From NCBI RefSeq assembly GCF_028807635.1, contig NZ_JARBAX010000002.1, positions 868,001 through 932,000 on the forward strand: a stretch of DNA of 64,000 nt. Direction: 5' to 3'. How positions within the stretch are numbered: position 1 is the first letter of the stretch; each line of letters begins with the position of its first letter. Source of the stretch: Streptomyces spiramyceticus (GTDB lineage: Bacteria > Actinomycetota > Actinomycetes > Streptomycetales > Streptomycetaceae). The position numbers and the translations under genes were made by a program. Shown here one piece after another: positions 25,926 through 34,710 of the stretch. Under the pieces are notes generated by a model, which was not told the DNA's origin, ran no database searches, and saw only the letters and a list, made by a program, of their open reading frames with translations.

Positions 25926-26898
25926 CGGCGGGAACCTTGTGTCGGGGGCGTCGGTTGGAGAGCACGACGCCGGTGGTGAGGACGGGCACGCCGATCAGCA
26001 CGGCGAGCGTCGGTGACTCGTCCAGCAGCGGGATGGCGAGGAGAACAACGGCGACAGGGCTGAGGCTGCCTATGACGGAACTGCGCTCCGCGCCCAGCCT
26101 GCGGATCGCGAACGCGTACAGCAGCCCGGCGCACAGGCCGACCCCCAGCCCCTGTACGCCGAAGAACAGCGCGATGTCGCTTCCCGCCGCGTGCGCGAAG
26201 CCGGTGGGAAGTACCCCGGTCACGACCAGCAGCGCCATCACGGCGAACGACGGCAGGCACAGCAGCCCGATCGAGCCGACGGGATCGAGGTCCACCTCCC
26301 GCAGTCCCACCGTGTACAGGGCCCACAGCCCGCTTGCGACGAGGAGCACCCCGCAGCCGACCAGCACGTCCGCGTCCAGCGCAACCGTGTAGCGCCAGAC
26401 CAGGGTGACGACGCCGACCGCGATCAGGACGAGCCCGGCCGCCTGCGTCCCGCGAGGAGCGCCGCGCCCGCTCGCGACCATGAGTGCGGAGACGAAGAGC
26501 GGGACCATTCCCGGGATGAGCGAGCCGACGAACGCGGCAGACGTGAGGGAACCGCCGTACATGGCCGCCAGGAAGAACGGCACCCCGGCACCGCAGATGA
26601 TCTTCATGGCGGTGCCCGGACGCACGGCGGCCAGTCGCCGTCGGCGCCGCCACAGCGCGGGCGCCAGGATGACCAGGGGTGTGCCGAACCGCAGCAGAGC
26701 CGCGTCGGCGGGCAGCAGAGTGGAGGCGCTCAGCGCCCGGGCACTGAGCGCGAACGCGGCCCAGATCGCCACGGTCAGCAGCAGCGCGAGCCCGGCCACC
26801 GCATTGGGGGAGAGCCGTGGGCCCGCGGTCCGGGCCCTGTCGGCCTCCGGGCTCGCCCCGGAGGGCGCTGCCGCCCCCATGGTGTTCGTCGCGACCAA
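25918..26898 (-). CDS. DMT/EamA-family transporter
   Basis: An integral membrane permease with about ten hydrophobic segments in two EamA-like halves, probably exporting an amino acid or related metabolite. The TTG start at 26898 has GGAGG six bases upstream; an internal ATG at 26880 lacks one, and the open frame further upstream has no domain features. That gives 326 residues. Recognisable stretches are LLTVAIWAAFALSARAL, SAAFVGSLIPGMVPLFVSAL and SSVIGSLSPVAVVLLAIPLL near the end, the last typical of the second EamA repeat. The gene is translationally coupled to the aminotransferase and divergent from an Lrp-type regulator, a common arrangement for amino-acid exporters. Confidence 0.88.
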   Translation of the reverse strand: MVATNTMGAAAPSGASPEADRARTAGPRLSPNAVAGLALLLTVAIWAAFALSARALSASTLLPADAALLRFGTPLVILAPALWRRRRRLAAVRPGTAMKIICGAGVPFFLAAMYGGSLTSAAFVGSLIPGMVPLFVSALMVASGRGAPRGTQAAGLVLIAVGVVTLVWRYTVALDADVLVGCGVLLVASGLWALYTVGLREVDLDPVGSIGLLCLPSFAVMALLVVTGVLPTGFAHAAGSDIALFFGVQGLGVGLCAGLLYAFAIRRLGAERSSVIGSLSPVAVVLLAIPLLDESPTLAVLIGVPVLTTGVVLSNRRPRHKVPADV

Positions 26899-27001
26899 CG
26901 AAGTCCTCCAGCCTCTGACCTTTTCGATGGGCACGAAACGGCCACGCCGTACCTGGCCGAAAATCGGCCCCGCCCCGCTGAGCAACGCTAGGCCAATCAA
27001 C

Positions 27002-27028
27002 GAGGCAGCCGATTGCTTCTTCTGCCTC
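27002..27028 (+). promoter_or_regulatory. Inverted repeat in the DMT / Lrp divergent promoter region
   Basis: GAGGCAG (27002-27008) and CTGCCTC (27022-27028) are perfect inverted arms 13 bp apart, between the transporter start and the Lrp start. This is a plausible binding site for the Lrp-type regulator. Confidence 0.5.
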
Positions 27029-27069
27029 TCAGGCCTACGTTCAGGGCAGGATCTGCCAAGGAGTGAACG

Positions 27070-27540
27070 ATGGACGCTGTCGACCTACTGATCATCCGTG
27101 AGTTGCAGGCGGACGGACGGCTGTCCAACCAGGACCTCGCCGACCGTGTGCGCCTGTCTCCCTCTCCCTGTCTGCGGCGGGTGCGCCGGCTCGAACAGGC
27201 CGGGCTCATCCGCGGCTACACGGCCATGGTCGACCAGGTGGCCTTCGGGCTCCCGATCACCGTCTTCGTACGGGTCCGCCTGGAACGCCACACCGCCGAG
27301 GCCGTCAACGTGTTCGAGGAACACGTCGGGCTCATCGAGCACATCCAGGACTGCTACCTGATGGCCGGAAGCAGTGACTACCTGCTCAGAGTCGTCATCG
27401 AGAGCCTCGAAGCGTACGAAGTCCTGGTGCGCACCCGGATCCACGCCATCCCCGGCATTGCCTCGATCGAATCGAGTTTCGCGTTCGGCAGCGTGAAGCA
27501 GTCCAGGACCTACCCCAGCCCCGCCACGCGACCTGTCTGA
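27070..27540 (+). CDS. Lrp/AsnC-family transcriptional regulator
   Basis: A 156-residue amino-acid-responsive regulator. The N-terminal winged helix (VDLLIIRELQADGRLSNQDLADRV, then CLRRVRRLEQAGLIRGYTA) is followed by the RAM/AsnC ligand-binding domain (ITVFVRVRLERH..., DCYLMAGSSDYLLRVV). AGGAG precedes the ATG. It is divergent from the transporter-aminotransferase operon; Lrp proteins in this position usually control the neighbouring exporter in response to an amino acid. Confidence 0.95.
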   Translation: MDAVDLLIIRELQADGRLSNQDLADRVRLSPSPCLRRVRRLEQAGLIRGYTAMVDQVAFGLPITVFVRVRLERHTAEAVNVFEEHVGLIEHIQDCYLMAGSSDYLLRVVIESLEAYEVLVRTRIHAIPGIASIESSFAFGSVKQSRTYPSPATRPV

Positions 27541-27691
27541 GCGGTCGTAGCTTTTCAGCCCCGTTTGATGAGTGCACCTCAATGCCCTGTCCCCGTCGCT
27601 AGCGTCGTACTCGACCACTCGACGTACGCCATCAACTCCCGTCGTGCAGGCGCCGCGCAGCGGGAAGGCCACTCGTTACAGGGGAGAAACA

Positions 27692-28867
27692 GTGATCATC
27701 CGCACAGCAATGCGACGGGCGGCGATCGCCGCAGTCGTCACGGGGTTAGCCGTATCCGTCCTCGGGAACAGCCCGGCGCAGGCCGCGCAGCCCGCGCCCG
27801 CCGAGGACAAGGCACTGATCGAAGCCGCCAGGACCTACTTCGCCGGTGAGAACGCGATCACGGTGGAGGGCGGTGCTACGGCCGCCAACGCGACCCGCAA
27901 GGCCGAGGGCCTCAAGGTGGCCGACGCGTTCCGCGCCGTACGGGACGACCGGATGGAGGCCCGCCAGCAGCTGCTCGGCATCAACGAACTGGCCGGCGTG
28001 CGCTACTCGGCCGTCGATACGGACGTGACTCCGGTCGGCTCGGTCCGCACCCAGGGGGACACCGCACGCCTCAGCGTGCGCGAGCACACGGAGTACACCT
28101 TCGCGGGCAGCAAGGACGATCCGTACAGCTACACCGTGCGGCACAACCTGTCCTTCGTCCGGACCGACGGTGACTGGGTCCTCTCCAAGATCTCCACGCT
28201 GGACGGCCCGGCGAACCTCTCCACGCCGGAGAAGCTCGACCCGGCCGAACTGAGCGCAGCCCGCAAGGCTGCCAAGGAGCTTCGCGCCCAGGCAGCCAAG
28301 GGAGAGGGGAAGATCACCGACCCGGCGAAGAAGGCGTCCGCAGGGACCGGCGTCCGCCCCGCCGCTGCGTATGACTACAGGGCGATGGTGGCTTTCGCCA
28401 CGAAGTACGCCGAACCGGAGCCGGAGGACAACGTCCCCTACGACCGGGACGAGAACGACTGCACCAACTTCATCTCGCACGCCCTCAAGGCCGGCGGCTG
28501 GGAGCGGGTCCTCGGCTGGTACCGGAGCGACTCGGTCTGGTGGTACACGGGCAACCCGTGGCCGCTCCCGCCGCACAGCTACACCTGGGGCGGGGCTCCC
28601 AACTGGCAGCGTTTCGCGCGGGACGAGTCGGAGCGGGTGTACGAGCTGTCCGGCCCCTCCAGCCTCGCGATCGCGGACGTGGTCCAGTTCGAGATCTTCG
28701 GCTACAGCGACCCCGGACAGCCGGGCCACACCATGATGGTCACGGACTTCACGGACGACTGGATGCCGAAGATGAGCTACCACTCCACGGACACGCTCAA
28801 CAGGCCGCTCAGCGAGATCATCGCGGAGCACAGCGACGGTGAGAAGTTCTGGTACTTCCGCACCTGA
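27692..28867 (+). CDS. Secreted Amidase_6 domain protein
   Basis: A 391-residue exported protein. The GTG start follows GGGGAGA and begins a signal peptide (RTAMRRAAIAAVVTGLAVSV..., cleavage after SPAQA). Residues about 35-200 are a mixed helical N-domain. The C-terminal 155 residues match the putative amidase domain (Amidase_6): YDYRAMVAFATKYA, DENDCTNFISHALKAGGW with the presumed catalytic Cys, WGGAPNW, AIADVVQFE and GHTMMVTDF with the presumed His. Codon 19 is TTA (27746-27748), one of only two found in recognised genes here, so translation probably needs the bldA tRNA and occurs late in growth. Substrate unknown, perhaps cell-wall peptides. Confidence 0.9.
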   Translation: MIIRTAMRRAAIAAVVTGLAVSVLGNSPAQAAQPAPAEDKALIEAARTYFAGENAITVEGGATAANATRKAEGLKVADAFRAVRDDRMEARQQLLGINELAGVRYSAVDTDVTPVGSVRTQGDTARLSVREHTEYTFAGSKDDPYSYTVRHNLSFVRTDGDWVLSKISTLDGPANLSTPEKLDPAELSAARKAAKELRAQAAKGEGKITDPAKKASAGTGVRPAAAYDYRAMVAFATKYAEPEPEDNVPYDRDENDCTNFISHALKAGGWERVLGWYRSDSVWWYTGNPWPLPPHSYTWGGAPNWQRFARDESERVYELSGPSSLAIADVVQFEIFGYSDPGQPGHTMMVTDFTDDWMPKMSYHSTDTLNRPLSEIIAEHSDGEKFWYFRT

Positions 28868-28899
28868 GCCCGGCGTTGCGTGCGTCGCGGTGGCCGCTG

Positions 28900-29559
28900 C
28901 TACGGCTCGGTCACCGCGGCGCGCAGCCGCTCCCGCTCCACCGCGCCCTTCCCGCCGTCGGCGCACTCCAGCGTCACCCGGCCGTCGTCGCCGAGCGGCA
29001 GCGCCTGCTCCGGGGCGAAGTGGAAGAGGTCGCCTCCCTCTTTGGCGGGGCGTTCCGCCGGGTCGAGCAGCAGAACGTAGCGGCCGGGACCGGGGAGCTG
29101 GACCTCAGCCGTCGGATACCACACGGTGACCCGGCCGGAGGACGGAACACCGGCGCCGTCCGCCAGCGCACCGTCGACGTCGAACCGGAAGCCGGAGCTT
29201 CTGGTGACCCCGTCGTCCACGGAGATACGTCCGGCGCGCAGCGTCCCGTACACCGGCCGGTAGCCCTGCTCCTGACGGTCCCTGATCTTCTGCGCCGCCG
29301 TCCGCAGGCAGTCGGCCGAGGCGGTCGGGGCCGGTTCGTCGTCCCCGAAGAGGCCTCCGAGCACCGTGGGAATCATGACTGCGGCGGCGACGATCGCTGC
29401 GACGGCTGTCGCCACGGCAAGGCGGCGGCGCAGCAGCCCCCGACGGGCGCGGGCGGTGAAGGCCGTACCCGGAACGGTGGTGGCCCGGCCCTCCGGCTCC
29501 GCGGCGGCCATCAGCAGCAGCCGCACCTGCTCTTCCTCCGGAAGCTGCTGGTCAGTCAT
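28900..29559 (-). CDS. Single-pass membrane protein paired with the sigma factor (possible anti-sigma)
   Basis: A 219-residue protein with a cytoplasmic N-terminus (DQQLPEEEQVRLLLMAAAEPEG), one membrane helix at about residues 47-65 (LAVATAVAAIVAAAVMIPTV), and an extracytoplasmic domain with two cysteines (DCLRTAAQKI and LECADGG). It has no clear family name to me. Its start overlaps the stop of the SigE-type sigma gene by eight bases, the standard arrangement for a sigma factor and its membrane regulator. An anti-sigma role is therefore inferred from context, not from a domain. Confidence 0.8.
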   Translation of the reverse strand: MTDQQLPEEEQVRLLLMAAAEPEGRATTVPGTAFTARARRGLLRRRLAVATAVAAIVAAAVMIPTVLGGLFGDDEPAPTASADCLRTAAQKIRDRQEQGYRPVYGTLRAGRISVDDGVTRSSGFRFDVDGALADGAGVPSSGRVTVWYPTAEVQLPGPGRYVLLLDPAERPAKEGGDLFHFAPEQALPLGDDGRVTLECADGGKGAVERERLRAAVTEP

Positions 29560-30082
29560 CGGCGGAACCCCTCTCCCGGTCGGGTACGGACGTGGTGACG
29601 AACCCCTTGTCGCGCAGGGCGGCCAGGGCGCGGGCGGCACGGCTCTTCACCGTGCCCGGCGAGCAGCCCAGCACGTCGGCGATCTCCCGCTCGGTCAGCT
29701 GGTGGTAGAAGCGCAGCACGATGACGGCGCGCTGGGCGGGAGAAAGCGTCTGCAAGAGCTCGCGTACGGCGACCGCGGTCGTCACTTGCTCCTCGTGGCC
29801 CGGGCGAGGGGCCTCCGGCAGTCGCTCGGCCGGGATCTCCGCGTGCCAGTGCCTGCGGCGGTCCTTGATCAGCAGCCGGACCATCGTGGTGCGGGTGTAC
29901 GCCTCGGCCGCGTCGAGGCGCCCGATCCGGTGCCAGGCGCGGTACGTACGCAACAGCGCCTCCTGCGCCAGGTCCTCGGCCCGCGAACGGCCGCCGCCGG
30001 TCAGCAGCGTGGCCGTACGCAGGAGCGAGCCGTAGCGCGCGGCCATGAAGGCCGTGAACGCCTCATCCCTGCCGTTCCGCAT
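29552..30082 (-). CDS. SigE-family ECF RNA polymerase sigma factor
   Basis: A 176-residue extracytoplasmic-function sigma factor. Region 2 reads FTAFMAARYGSLLRTATLLTG, SRAEDLAQEALLRTYRAWHRI; region 4 reads LSPAQRAVIVLRFYHQLTEREIADVLGCSPGTVKSRAARALAALR. The ATG at 30082 has GAGG seven bases upstream; a GTG five codons earlier is possible. It is cotranscribed with a membrane protein that likely controls it. Its own promoter region (30083-30195) shows no obvious consensus to me. Confidence 0.93.
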   Translation of the reverse strand: MRNGRDEAFTAFMAARYGSLLRTATLLTGGGRSRAEDLAQEALLRTYRAWHRIGRLDAAEAYTRTTMVRLLIKDRRRHWHAEIPAERLPEAPRPGHEEQVTTAVAVRELLQTLSPAQRAVIVLRFYHQLTEREIADVLGCSPGTVKSRAARALAALRDKGFVTTSVPDRERGSADD

Positions 30083-30195
30083 CCCTTCGCCTCTCACTCG
30101 CCGCCACAGGCCACCCTCACCATGTCAGAGGCCCCGGGGGTGCGACGAGGTTCCATGGCGTCCACGACGCCGCGGCAGCGGTCCGGCCAACAGGC

Positions 30196-30972
30196 GTGCG
30201 GAATAGGCCATTTGTCAACCACCCGGGCGCACTCGGCACGTCCTGCGCCGGTCCCCAGGCCCCCGCGGCCCCGGAGCCGCCCTCGGTCGGGTCCGCCGAA
30301 CTCCTCGTCGGCGTACGGGAGATCCCTGGCACGCCGTCCCCGCAGATCCTGCGCGCCCTGCCCCGGCTGTCGCTCTACGGAGACGGGCGGGCGATCACGC
30401 CTTCCGGCCGCACGGGCGCACTGCAGACGGCCACGGTCCGCCGCCTGACGGGCGAGCGGGTACGAGACCTTTACAGGGGCGCGTATGCGACGGCCCGTAC
30501 TCCCGTCGAATCGCCGGAGGTGGTGGACGGGGGAGTGCTTGCGCTCACGGTTGCGGAAGCGCGACGTACCGGCGCGTCACGGCCGGAGCCCGAAGCAGCC
30601 GAACTGCCCCTCCAGGCGGACGAGATCGCGGAATTCCGCGCGCGGACCGACCCGGCGAAATGGCCGGACACGGCCTTCGAGAGCGGACCGCGCCCCTACA
30701 CGCGGGCCTCGCTGGCCGTTTTCGCGACGCCGGCCGAGGCCGGGGGTGCGGAGCCCGTCGTCTGGCCGTATGACGATCCGGGCCTCACCGGCATGCCCAC
30801 CCGTGAGGGCCAGTGCACGGCCCTCGCCCCGGATTGTCAGCCGCGCCGCCCAGCGCCTGGCTCGCGCCGCCACCCCGGAAACGCTGTGGCGTACCCCGGG
30901 CGGCCGCACGTACCACCTCGACTTCCGCCCGCTGCTGCCGGACGAGACGGAGATCTGGGAGATCTTGGCGCC
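30196..30972 (+). pseudogene. Frameshifted conserved hypothetical gene
   Basis: The plus-strand frame encodes protein-like sequence (QILRALPRLSLYGDGRAITPSG, EIAEFRARTDPAKWPD, RPYTRASLAVFA) up to about 30825. Coherent sequence then continues in the +1 frame (RAAQRLARAATPETLWR, TPGGRTYHLDFRPLLPDE). The switch lies at about 30825-30845. In that second frame no stop occurs before the downstream permease. I do not recognise a named family. It is either a broken gene or a sequencing frameshift. Confidence 0.5.
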
Positions 30973-31012
30973 TGAGCTCCTCACCGCGGCTCACGGAACA
31001 CTGCCGGATCCC

Positions 31013-31041
31013 TTGACGCGCCCTCCAGGCCCTCACATACT
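31013..31041 (+). promoter_or_regulatory. Consensus-like promoter of the NCS2 permease operon
   Basis: TTGACG (31013-31018), a 17-bp spacer, and CATACT (31036-31041). This is close to the vegetative sigma-70-type consensus and is placed 92 nt before the permease start. The paired palindrome follows five bases after the -10. Confidence 0.75.
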
Positions 31042-31046
31042 GGCGG

Positions 31047-31074
31047 CCAAATCGATTTGGCCGAATCGATTTGG
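31047..31074 (+). promoter_or_regulatory. Doubled palindromic operator, probably for the LacI repressor of this locus
   Basis: CCAAATCGATTTGG (31047-31060) is a perfect 14-bp palindrome with a central CG. CCGAATCGATTTGG (31061-31074) follows at once with one mismatch. LacI-family operators are palindromes with central CG, and a LacI regulator gene lies 3.6 kb downstream. The position covers the expected transcription start, so binding would repress. Confidence 0.72.
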
Positions 31075-31132
31075 TCCCCCGTCCAGGGCCGGATCTCGGC
31101 TGAAACCGGAGCGAGCCGAACGGAGCTCGAAC

Positions 31133-32539
31133 GTGTCCAGTCCCCGCCCCATGCCCACCAGCGCCACCCACCCGGTAGACGAATCCCGCCCGCTCAGCAG
31201 GATTCTGCTCTTCGGCATCCAGCATGTCCTCGTCATGGCCGCGACCCCCATCTCGGCGATCTTCCTGATGAGCGCCACGCTCCATCTGGACCCCGGCCTC
31301 ACCGTCAACCTGCTCTCGGCGGCCTTTGTGCTCTCCGGAGCCGGCTCGCTGATCCAGTCGCTGGGGCCGTGGAAATTCGGGCCCAAGCTGCCGTTCGTCA
31401 TGCTGCCCGGCGGCGCCCCGCTCATCCTCTTCATGGCCATCGCCGAGCAGCACGGCCTCCGGACCGCGAGCGGCGCGGTGATCATCACGGCCGCCTTCTA
31501 CTTCATCGTGCTGCCCGTCTTCTCGCGGCTGCTCAAGTTCTTCCCCGCCCTCGTCATCGGCACGATGATCGTCATCGTCGGCGTGAATCTGGTGAAGGTC
31601 GGTGCGGTACTGGTCACCGGACGGCCGGGGGAGCCCGGCTTCGCCGACACCACCAACCTCATGCTCGGCATGGCGACGATCGGTTTCACCGTCGCGTTCT
31701 ACCTGGTGTTCACCGGTGTCCTGCGGCAACTCGCGGTCATGCTCGGCCTGATGGCAGGCACCGCCCTTGCCTTCGTGCTCGGCAGCGTCGACTTCGGGCG
31801 GGCCGCCGAGGGCGGACTCGTCAACGTCCCGCAGCTGATGCCGTTCGGCTCGCCCGAGTTCAACCTGATCGCCGCGCTGCCGCTGATGCTGTACAGCCTC
31901 GCCTCGATGGCGGAGGCCACCGGACAGACCGTGATCAACGCCGAAGCCGTCGGCAAGGACATCGACAAGCGCACCGATGTGCCCAAGACCATCCGCGGCG
32001 ACGCCGCCACGTCCCTCTTCGGCGGGTTCTTCGGGCTGCCGCTGATGGTGACGAGCGGCGAGAACATCGGGATCGTACGAGTCACCGGTGTACGCAGCCG
32101 CTACGTCACCGCCGCCGCGGGCGTCGTGCTCATCGTCATCGGCTTCCTCGCGCCGGTCACGCGCGCCATCAGCGTGGTCCCGTCGGCCGTCGTCGGCGGA
32201 ACGGCCATGGTCGTCTTTGCCGTGATCACCGTGCTCGGCGTGCAGATGCTCGGGCGGTCCGACCTCGACCGGCACACCAGCACCTTCATCTGCGCTGTCG
32301 CGCTGGCCCTGGGGCTACTGCCCATCCTGATCCCCGGCGTGTACGGCGGCTTCCCGCCGAACGCCCGCATCCTCCTCGAAAGCGGCGTCGCCGTCGGAGC
32401 CTTCGTCGCTGCCTTCCTCAACGTCCTCTTCCACCACGTGCGGCCGCGGCTGTCCCGCACACCACCCACCCGGTCCGCCGAACACGCCACCGCCCCTGTC
32501 GACGAGGGCGAACCCCGCGACGCCGTCCCGCATGCCTGA
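31133..32539 (+). CDS. NCS2-family nucleobase permease (uracil/xanthine type)
   Basis: A 468-residue proton-coupled nucleobase importer with about 12-14 hydrophobic segments. It opens with SRILLFGIQHVLVMAATPIS and has the NCS2 signature regions FFPALVIGTMIVIVGVNLVKVG and the substrate-site stretch SMAEATGQTVINAEAVG. Near the end is GLPLMVTSGENIGIVRVTGVRSR. The GTG start has GGAG seven bases upstream; an ATG 18 nt later lacks a site. It is the first gene after the promoter and double palindrome, with the amidohydrolase and TauE-like genes following within short gaps, so all three probably respond to one repressor. Confidence 0.93.
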   Translation: MSSPRPMPTSATHPVDESRPLSRILLFGIQHVLVMAATPISAIFLMSATLHLDPGLTVNLLSAAFVLSGAGSLIQSLGPWKFGPKLPFVMLPGGAPLILFMAIAEQHGLRTASGAVIITAAFYFIVLPVFSRLLKFFPALVIGTMIVIVGVNLVKVGAVLVTGRPGEPGFADTTNLMLGMATIGFTVAFYLVFTGVLRQLAVMLGLMAGTALAFVLGSVDFGRAAEGGLVNVPQLMPFGSPEFNLIAALPLMLYSLASMAEATGQTVINAEAVGKDIDKRTDVPKTIRGDAATSLFGGFFGLPLMVTSGENIGIVRVTGVRSRYVTAAAGVVLIVIGFLAPVTRAISVVPSAVVGGTAMVVFAVITVLGVQMLGRSDLDRHTSTFICAVALALGLLPILIPGVYGGFPPNARILLESGVAVGAFVAAFLNVLFHHVRPRLSRTPPTRSAEHATAPVDEGEPRDAVPHA

Positions 32540-32605
32540 TCCGGCACGAGACGTGCCGCGAGACGTGCCGCGAACCTGTCGCGAAACCTGTAACGAAAGA
32601 GAGCG

Positions 32606-34003
32606 ATGACCGACCTGAACCCCGACCTTCTCGGGGCCGATGTGCTGCTCCTCGTACCCGATGCGGTACTGACGCCCGACGGCCTGATGGACGGATACGC
32701 GGCCGTGGTCGCCGAAGGTGCCTTCGCCTCCGTCGGACCGGCCGAACGGCTGGAGCGGGCCTACCCGCACCTGGTGCCCGTCCGGCTGCCCGGTCACGTA
32801 CTGATGCCCGGATTCGTCGATGCCCACCACCACCTGACGCAGAGCTTCGGCTCGGCGCTGGCCTTCGGTGAGCCCTCCGAGATCTTCCGCCGGGTGTGGG
32901 TGCCCCTGGAGGGCGCCCTCGACGAGGAGTCGGCGTACGCGGCGGCGAAACTGGCGGCGCTGGAGTCGCTGCGCGGCGGATTCACCACCGTCGCCGACGC
33001 GGGCACCCGTGCGGCCGTCGACCTGGAGGCGGTGGCCTCGGCCACCCGTGACGCCGGGATCCGCTGCGTGCTCGGGCTCGTCTGCAACGACGCCGGCACC
33101 GGCACCGCTTCTGCTCTGCCGAATGCCGAGAAGCACCTTGCCCGTTACGCCGACGACGACCTGGTCCACCCGTCGCTCGCGATCTCCATACCGGAGGCCG
33201 CGACTGCGGACACCCTGCGCGACACCGCCCGGCTGGCCGCCGAGGCGGGGGCCGTCGTCCAGATCCATGTCAACGAGCATCTCGCGGGCGTGGAGCGTTC
33301 CCTCGTCGGGCAAGGGATGCGCCCCTTGGAGTATCTGCATCAAGTGGGCGCCCTGGGACCGCAGTTGCTGGCCGCGCACGCCACCCTCCTCACTCCCGCC
33401 GAACTCACCCTGCTCGCCGACACCGGAACCGCCGTGAGCTACAACCCCGTGGCCAGTGCCTGGAAGGGCAATGCCGTGGCCCCGGCGACCACCATGGCCG
33501 AACGCGGGATCCGCTTCGGACTGGGTACGGACGGCACCCGCGGCGACGCGTTCCGCCTGGTCGAGGCCGCCGAGTTCGCCCAGCGCATCACGTACGGTCT
33601 GGCCACCGGCGACTCGTCCTGCGGCGCTGGCTGGACCTGGCTGGAGCACGCAGGCCCGGGAGGCTCCGACGCCGTCGGCCTCGGAGCCCGTACCGGCAGG
33701 ATCGCCGACGGACTGGCCGCCGACTTCCTCCTCGTCGACGTGAGCGGCCCGGAAATGCAGCCGACCTGGGACCTGCCGTGGGAGCTCGTACGGCGCGGCA
33801 ACCGCGACCAGATCAGCGCCGTGTTCGTCGCCGGGCGGCTGCGTCTGTGGCGCGGATGGCCGGTCGACTGGGACGGCCCGGCTTTCGTACGGCGGGCGGC
33901 CGAACTGGGCAGGGAGGCGGTACGGCGGGCCTCGGTGACCCGCGTCCACCCGACATCCACCGAGGCGCGGACACAGGCACAGGCGCGGAGCGCGGCACGA
34001 TGA
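32606..34003 (+). CDS. Zinc amidohydrolase of the ATZ/TRZ type (purine or related deaminase)
   Basis: A 465-residue metal-dependent hydrolase. Metal-site motifs are visible: MPGFVDAHHHLTQSFGSAL (about 71-89), VQIHVNEHLAG, LLAAHATLLTPAE and GLGTDGTRGDAF (metal Asp). The FVDAHHHL form resembles 8-oxoguanine/guanine deaminases and hydroxyatrazine-type hydrolases rather than dihydroorotases. Standing between a nucleobase permease and a small exporter-like protein, it most likely deaminates an imported purine or pyrimidine analogue. The exact substrate is unknown. Its stop overlaps the next gene's ATG. Confidence 0.88.
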   Translation: MTDLNPDLLGADVLLLVPDAVLTPDGLMDGYAAVVAEGAFASVGPAERLERAYPHLVPVRLPGHVLMPGFVDAHHHLTQSFGSALAFGEPSEIFRRVWVPLEGALDEESAYAAAKLAALESLRGGFTTVADAGTRAAVDLEAVASATRDAGIRCVLGLVCNDAGTGTASALPNAEKHLARYADDDLVHPSLAISIPEAATADTLRDTARLAAEAGAVVQIHVNEHLAGVERSLVGQGMRPLEYLHQVGALGPQLLAAHATLLTPAELTLLADTGTAVSYNPVASAWKGNAVAPATTMAERGIRFGLGTDGTRGDAFRLVEAAEFAQRITYGLATGDSSCGAGWTWLEHAGPGGSDAVGLGARTGRIADGLAADFLLVDVSGPEMQPTWDLPWELVRRGNRDQISAVFVAGRLRLWRGWPVDWDGPAFVRRAAELGREAVRRASVTRVHPTSTEARTQAQARSAAR

Positions 34004-34710
34004 GCACCGAAACGGTGGCCGTCCTCGCCGTCGTAGTGGCGACCGCCGCGTTCGTCCAGGGAACCAGCGGGCTCGGATTCGCACTGATCGTCGCGCCGGT
34101 GGCCGGACTCCTCGATCCCGGCCTGCTCCCGGTGTTCGTCCTCGCGTCGATGATTCCGCTCAATATGTACGTCGCCTGGCGCGAGCGCCACTCCCTCGAT
34201 CTGCGCGGAGCGGGCTGGATCACCGCGGCGCGGCTGGCGGCGACCCCGGGCGGTCTGCTCCTCCTCTGGGCGGTGCCGGACGACAGCCTTGGCCTCGTCG
34301 TCGGGGCGGCGACCGTGCTGGCGGCGGCCGTGAGCCTGGCGGCGCCCGCCTTCACGCCCGGCCGGGCGGCGTATCTGGGGGCCGGGGTCGTCACCGGGCT
34401 CACGGAGACCGCGACGGGCGTGGGCGGCCCGCCGCTGGCCCTGGTCTACCAGCACCGCCCGCCGGCGGAACTGCGGTCCACGGTCGCGGTGTGCTTCCTC
34501 GTCGGGGAAGTCGCCTCGCTCGCGCTGCTGTTCGCGACGGGGGAGGGCAGTCCGGCGCAGCTGGGCTGGGCCGCGCTGCTGCTGCCCGCCCTTGCCGCCG
34601 GGGCGTGGCTGAGCCGGCTCGTGCACCACCGGATCAACGCCGCGAAGATGCGCCCGCTCGTCCTGGTCTTCGCCCTCGTCTCCGGGGCGGTGCTCATCCT
34701 TGCTCCGTGA
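34000..34710 (+). CDS. TauE/SafE-family membrane transporter
   Basis: A 236-residue membrane protein with about seven to eight hydrophobic segments, of the TauE/SafE/DUF81 family of small-anion or organic-anion exporters. Landmarks are AFVQGTSGLGFALIVAPVAGLL at the start and GVVTGLTETATGVGGPPLALVYQ mid-protein, the two halves of the family repeat. It starts in the stop codon of the amidohydrolase (ATGA) and so shares its operon. Its 3' end overlaps the convergent LacI gene by 17 bp. A role in moving the product or by-product of the deaminase is possible. Confidence 0.88.
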   Translation: MSTETVAVLAVVVATAAFVQGTSGLGFALIVAPVAGLLDPGLLPVFVLASMIPLNMYVAWRERHSLDLRGAGWITAARLAATPGGLLLLWAVPDDSLGLVVGAATVLAAAVSLAAPAFTPGRAAYLGAGVVTGLTETATGVGGPPLALVYQHRPPAELRSTVAVCFLVGEVASLALLFATGEGSPAQLGWAALLLPALAAGAWLSRLVHHRINAAKMRPLVLVFALVSGAVLILAP

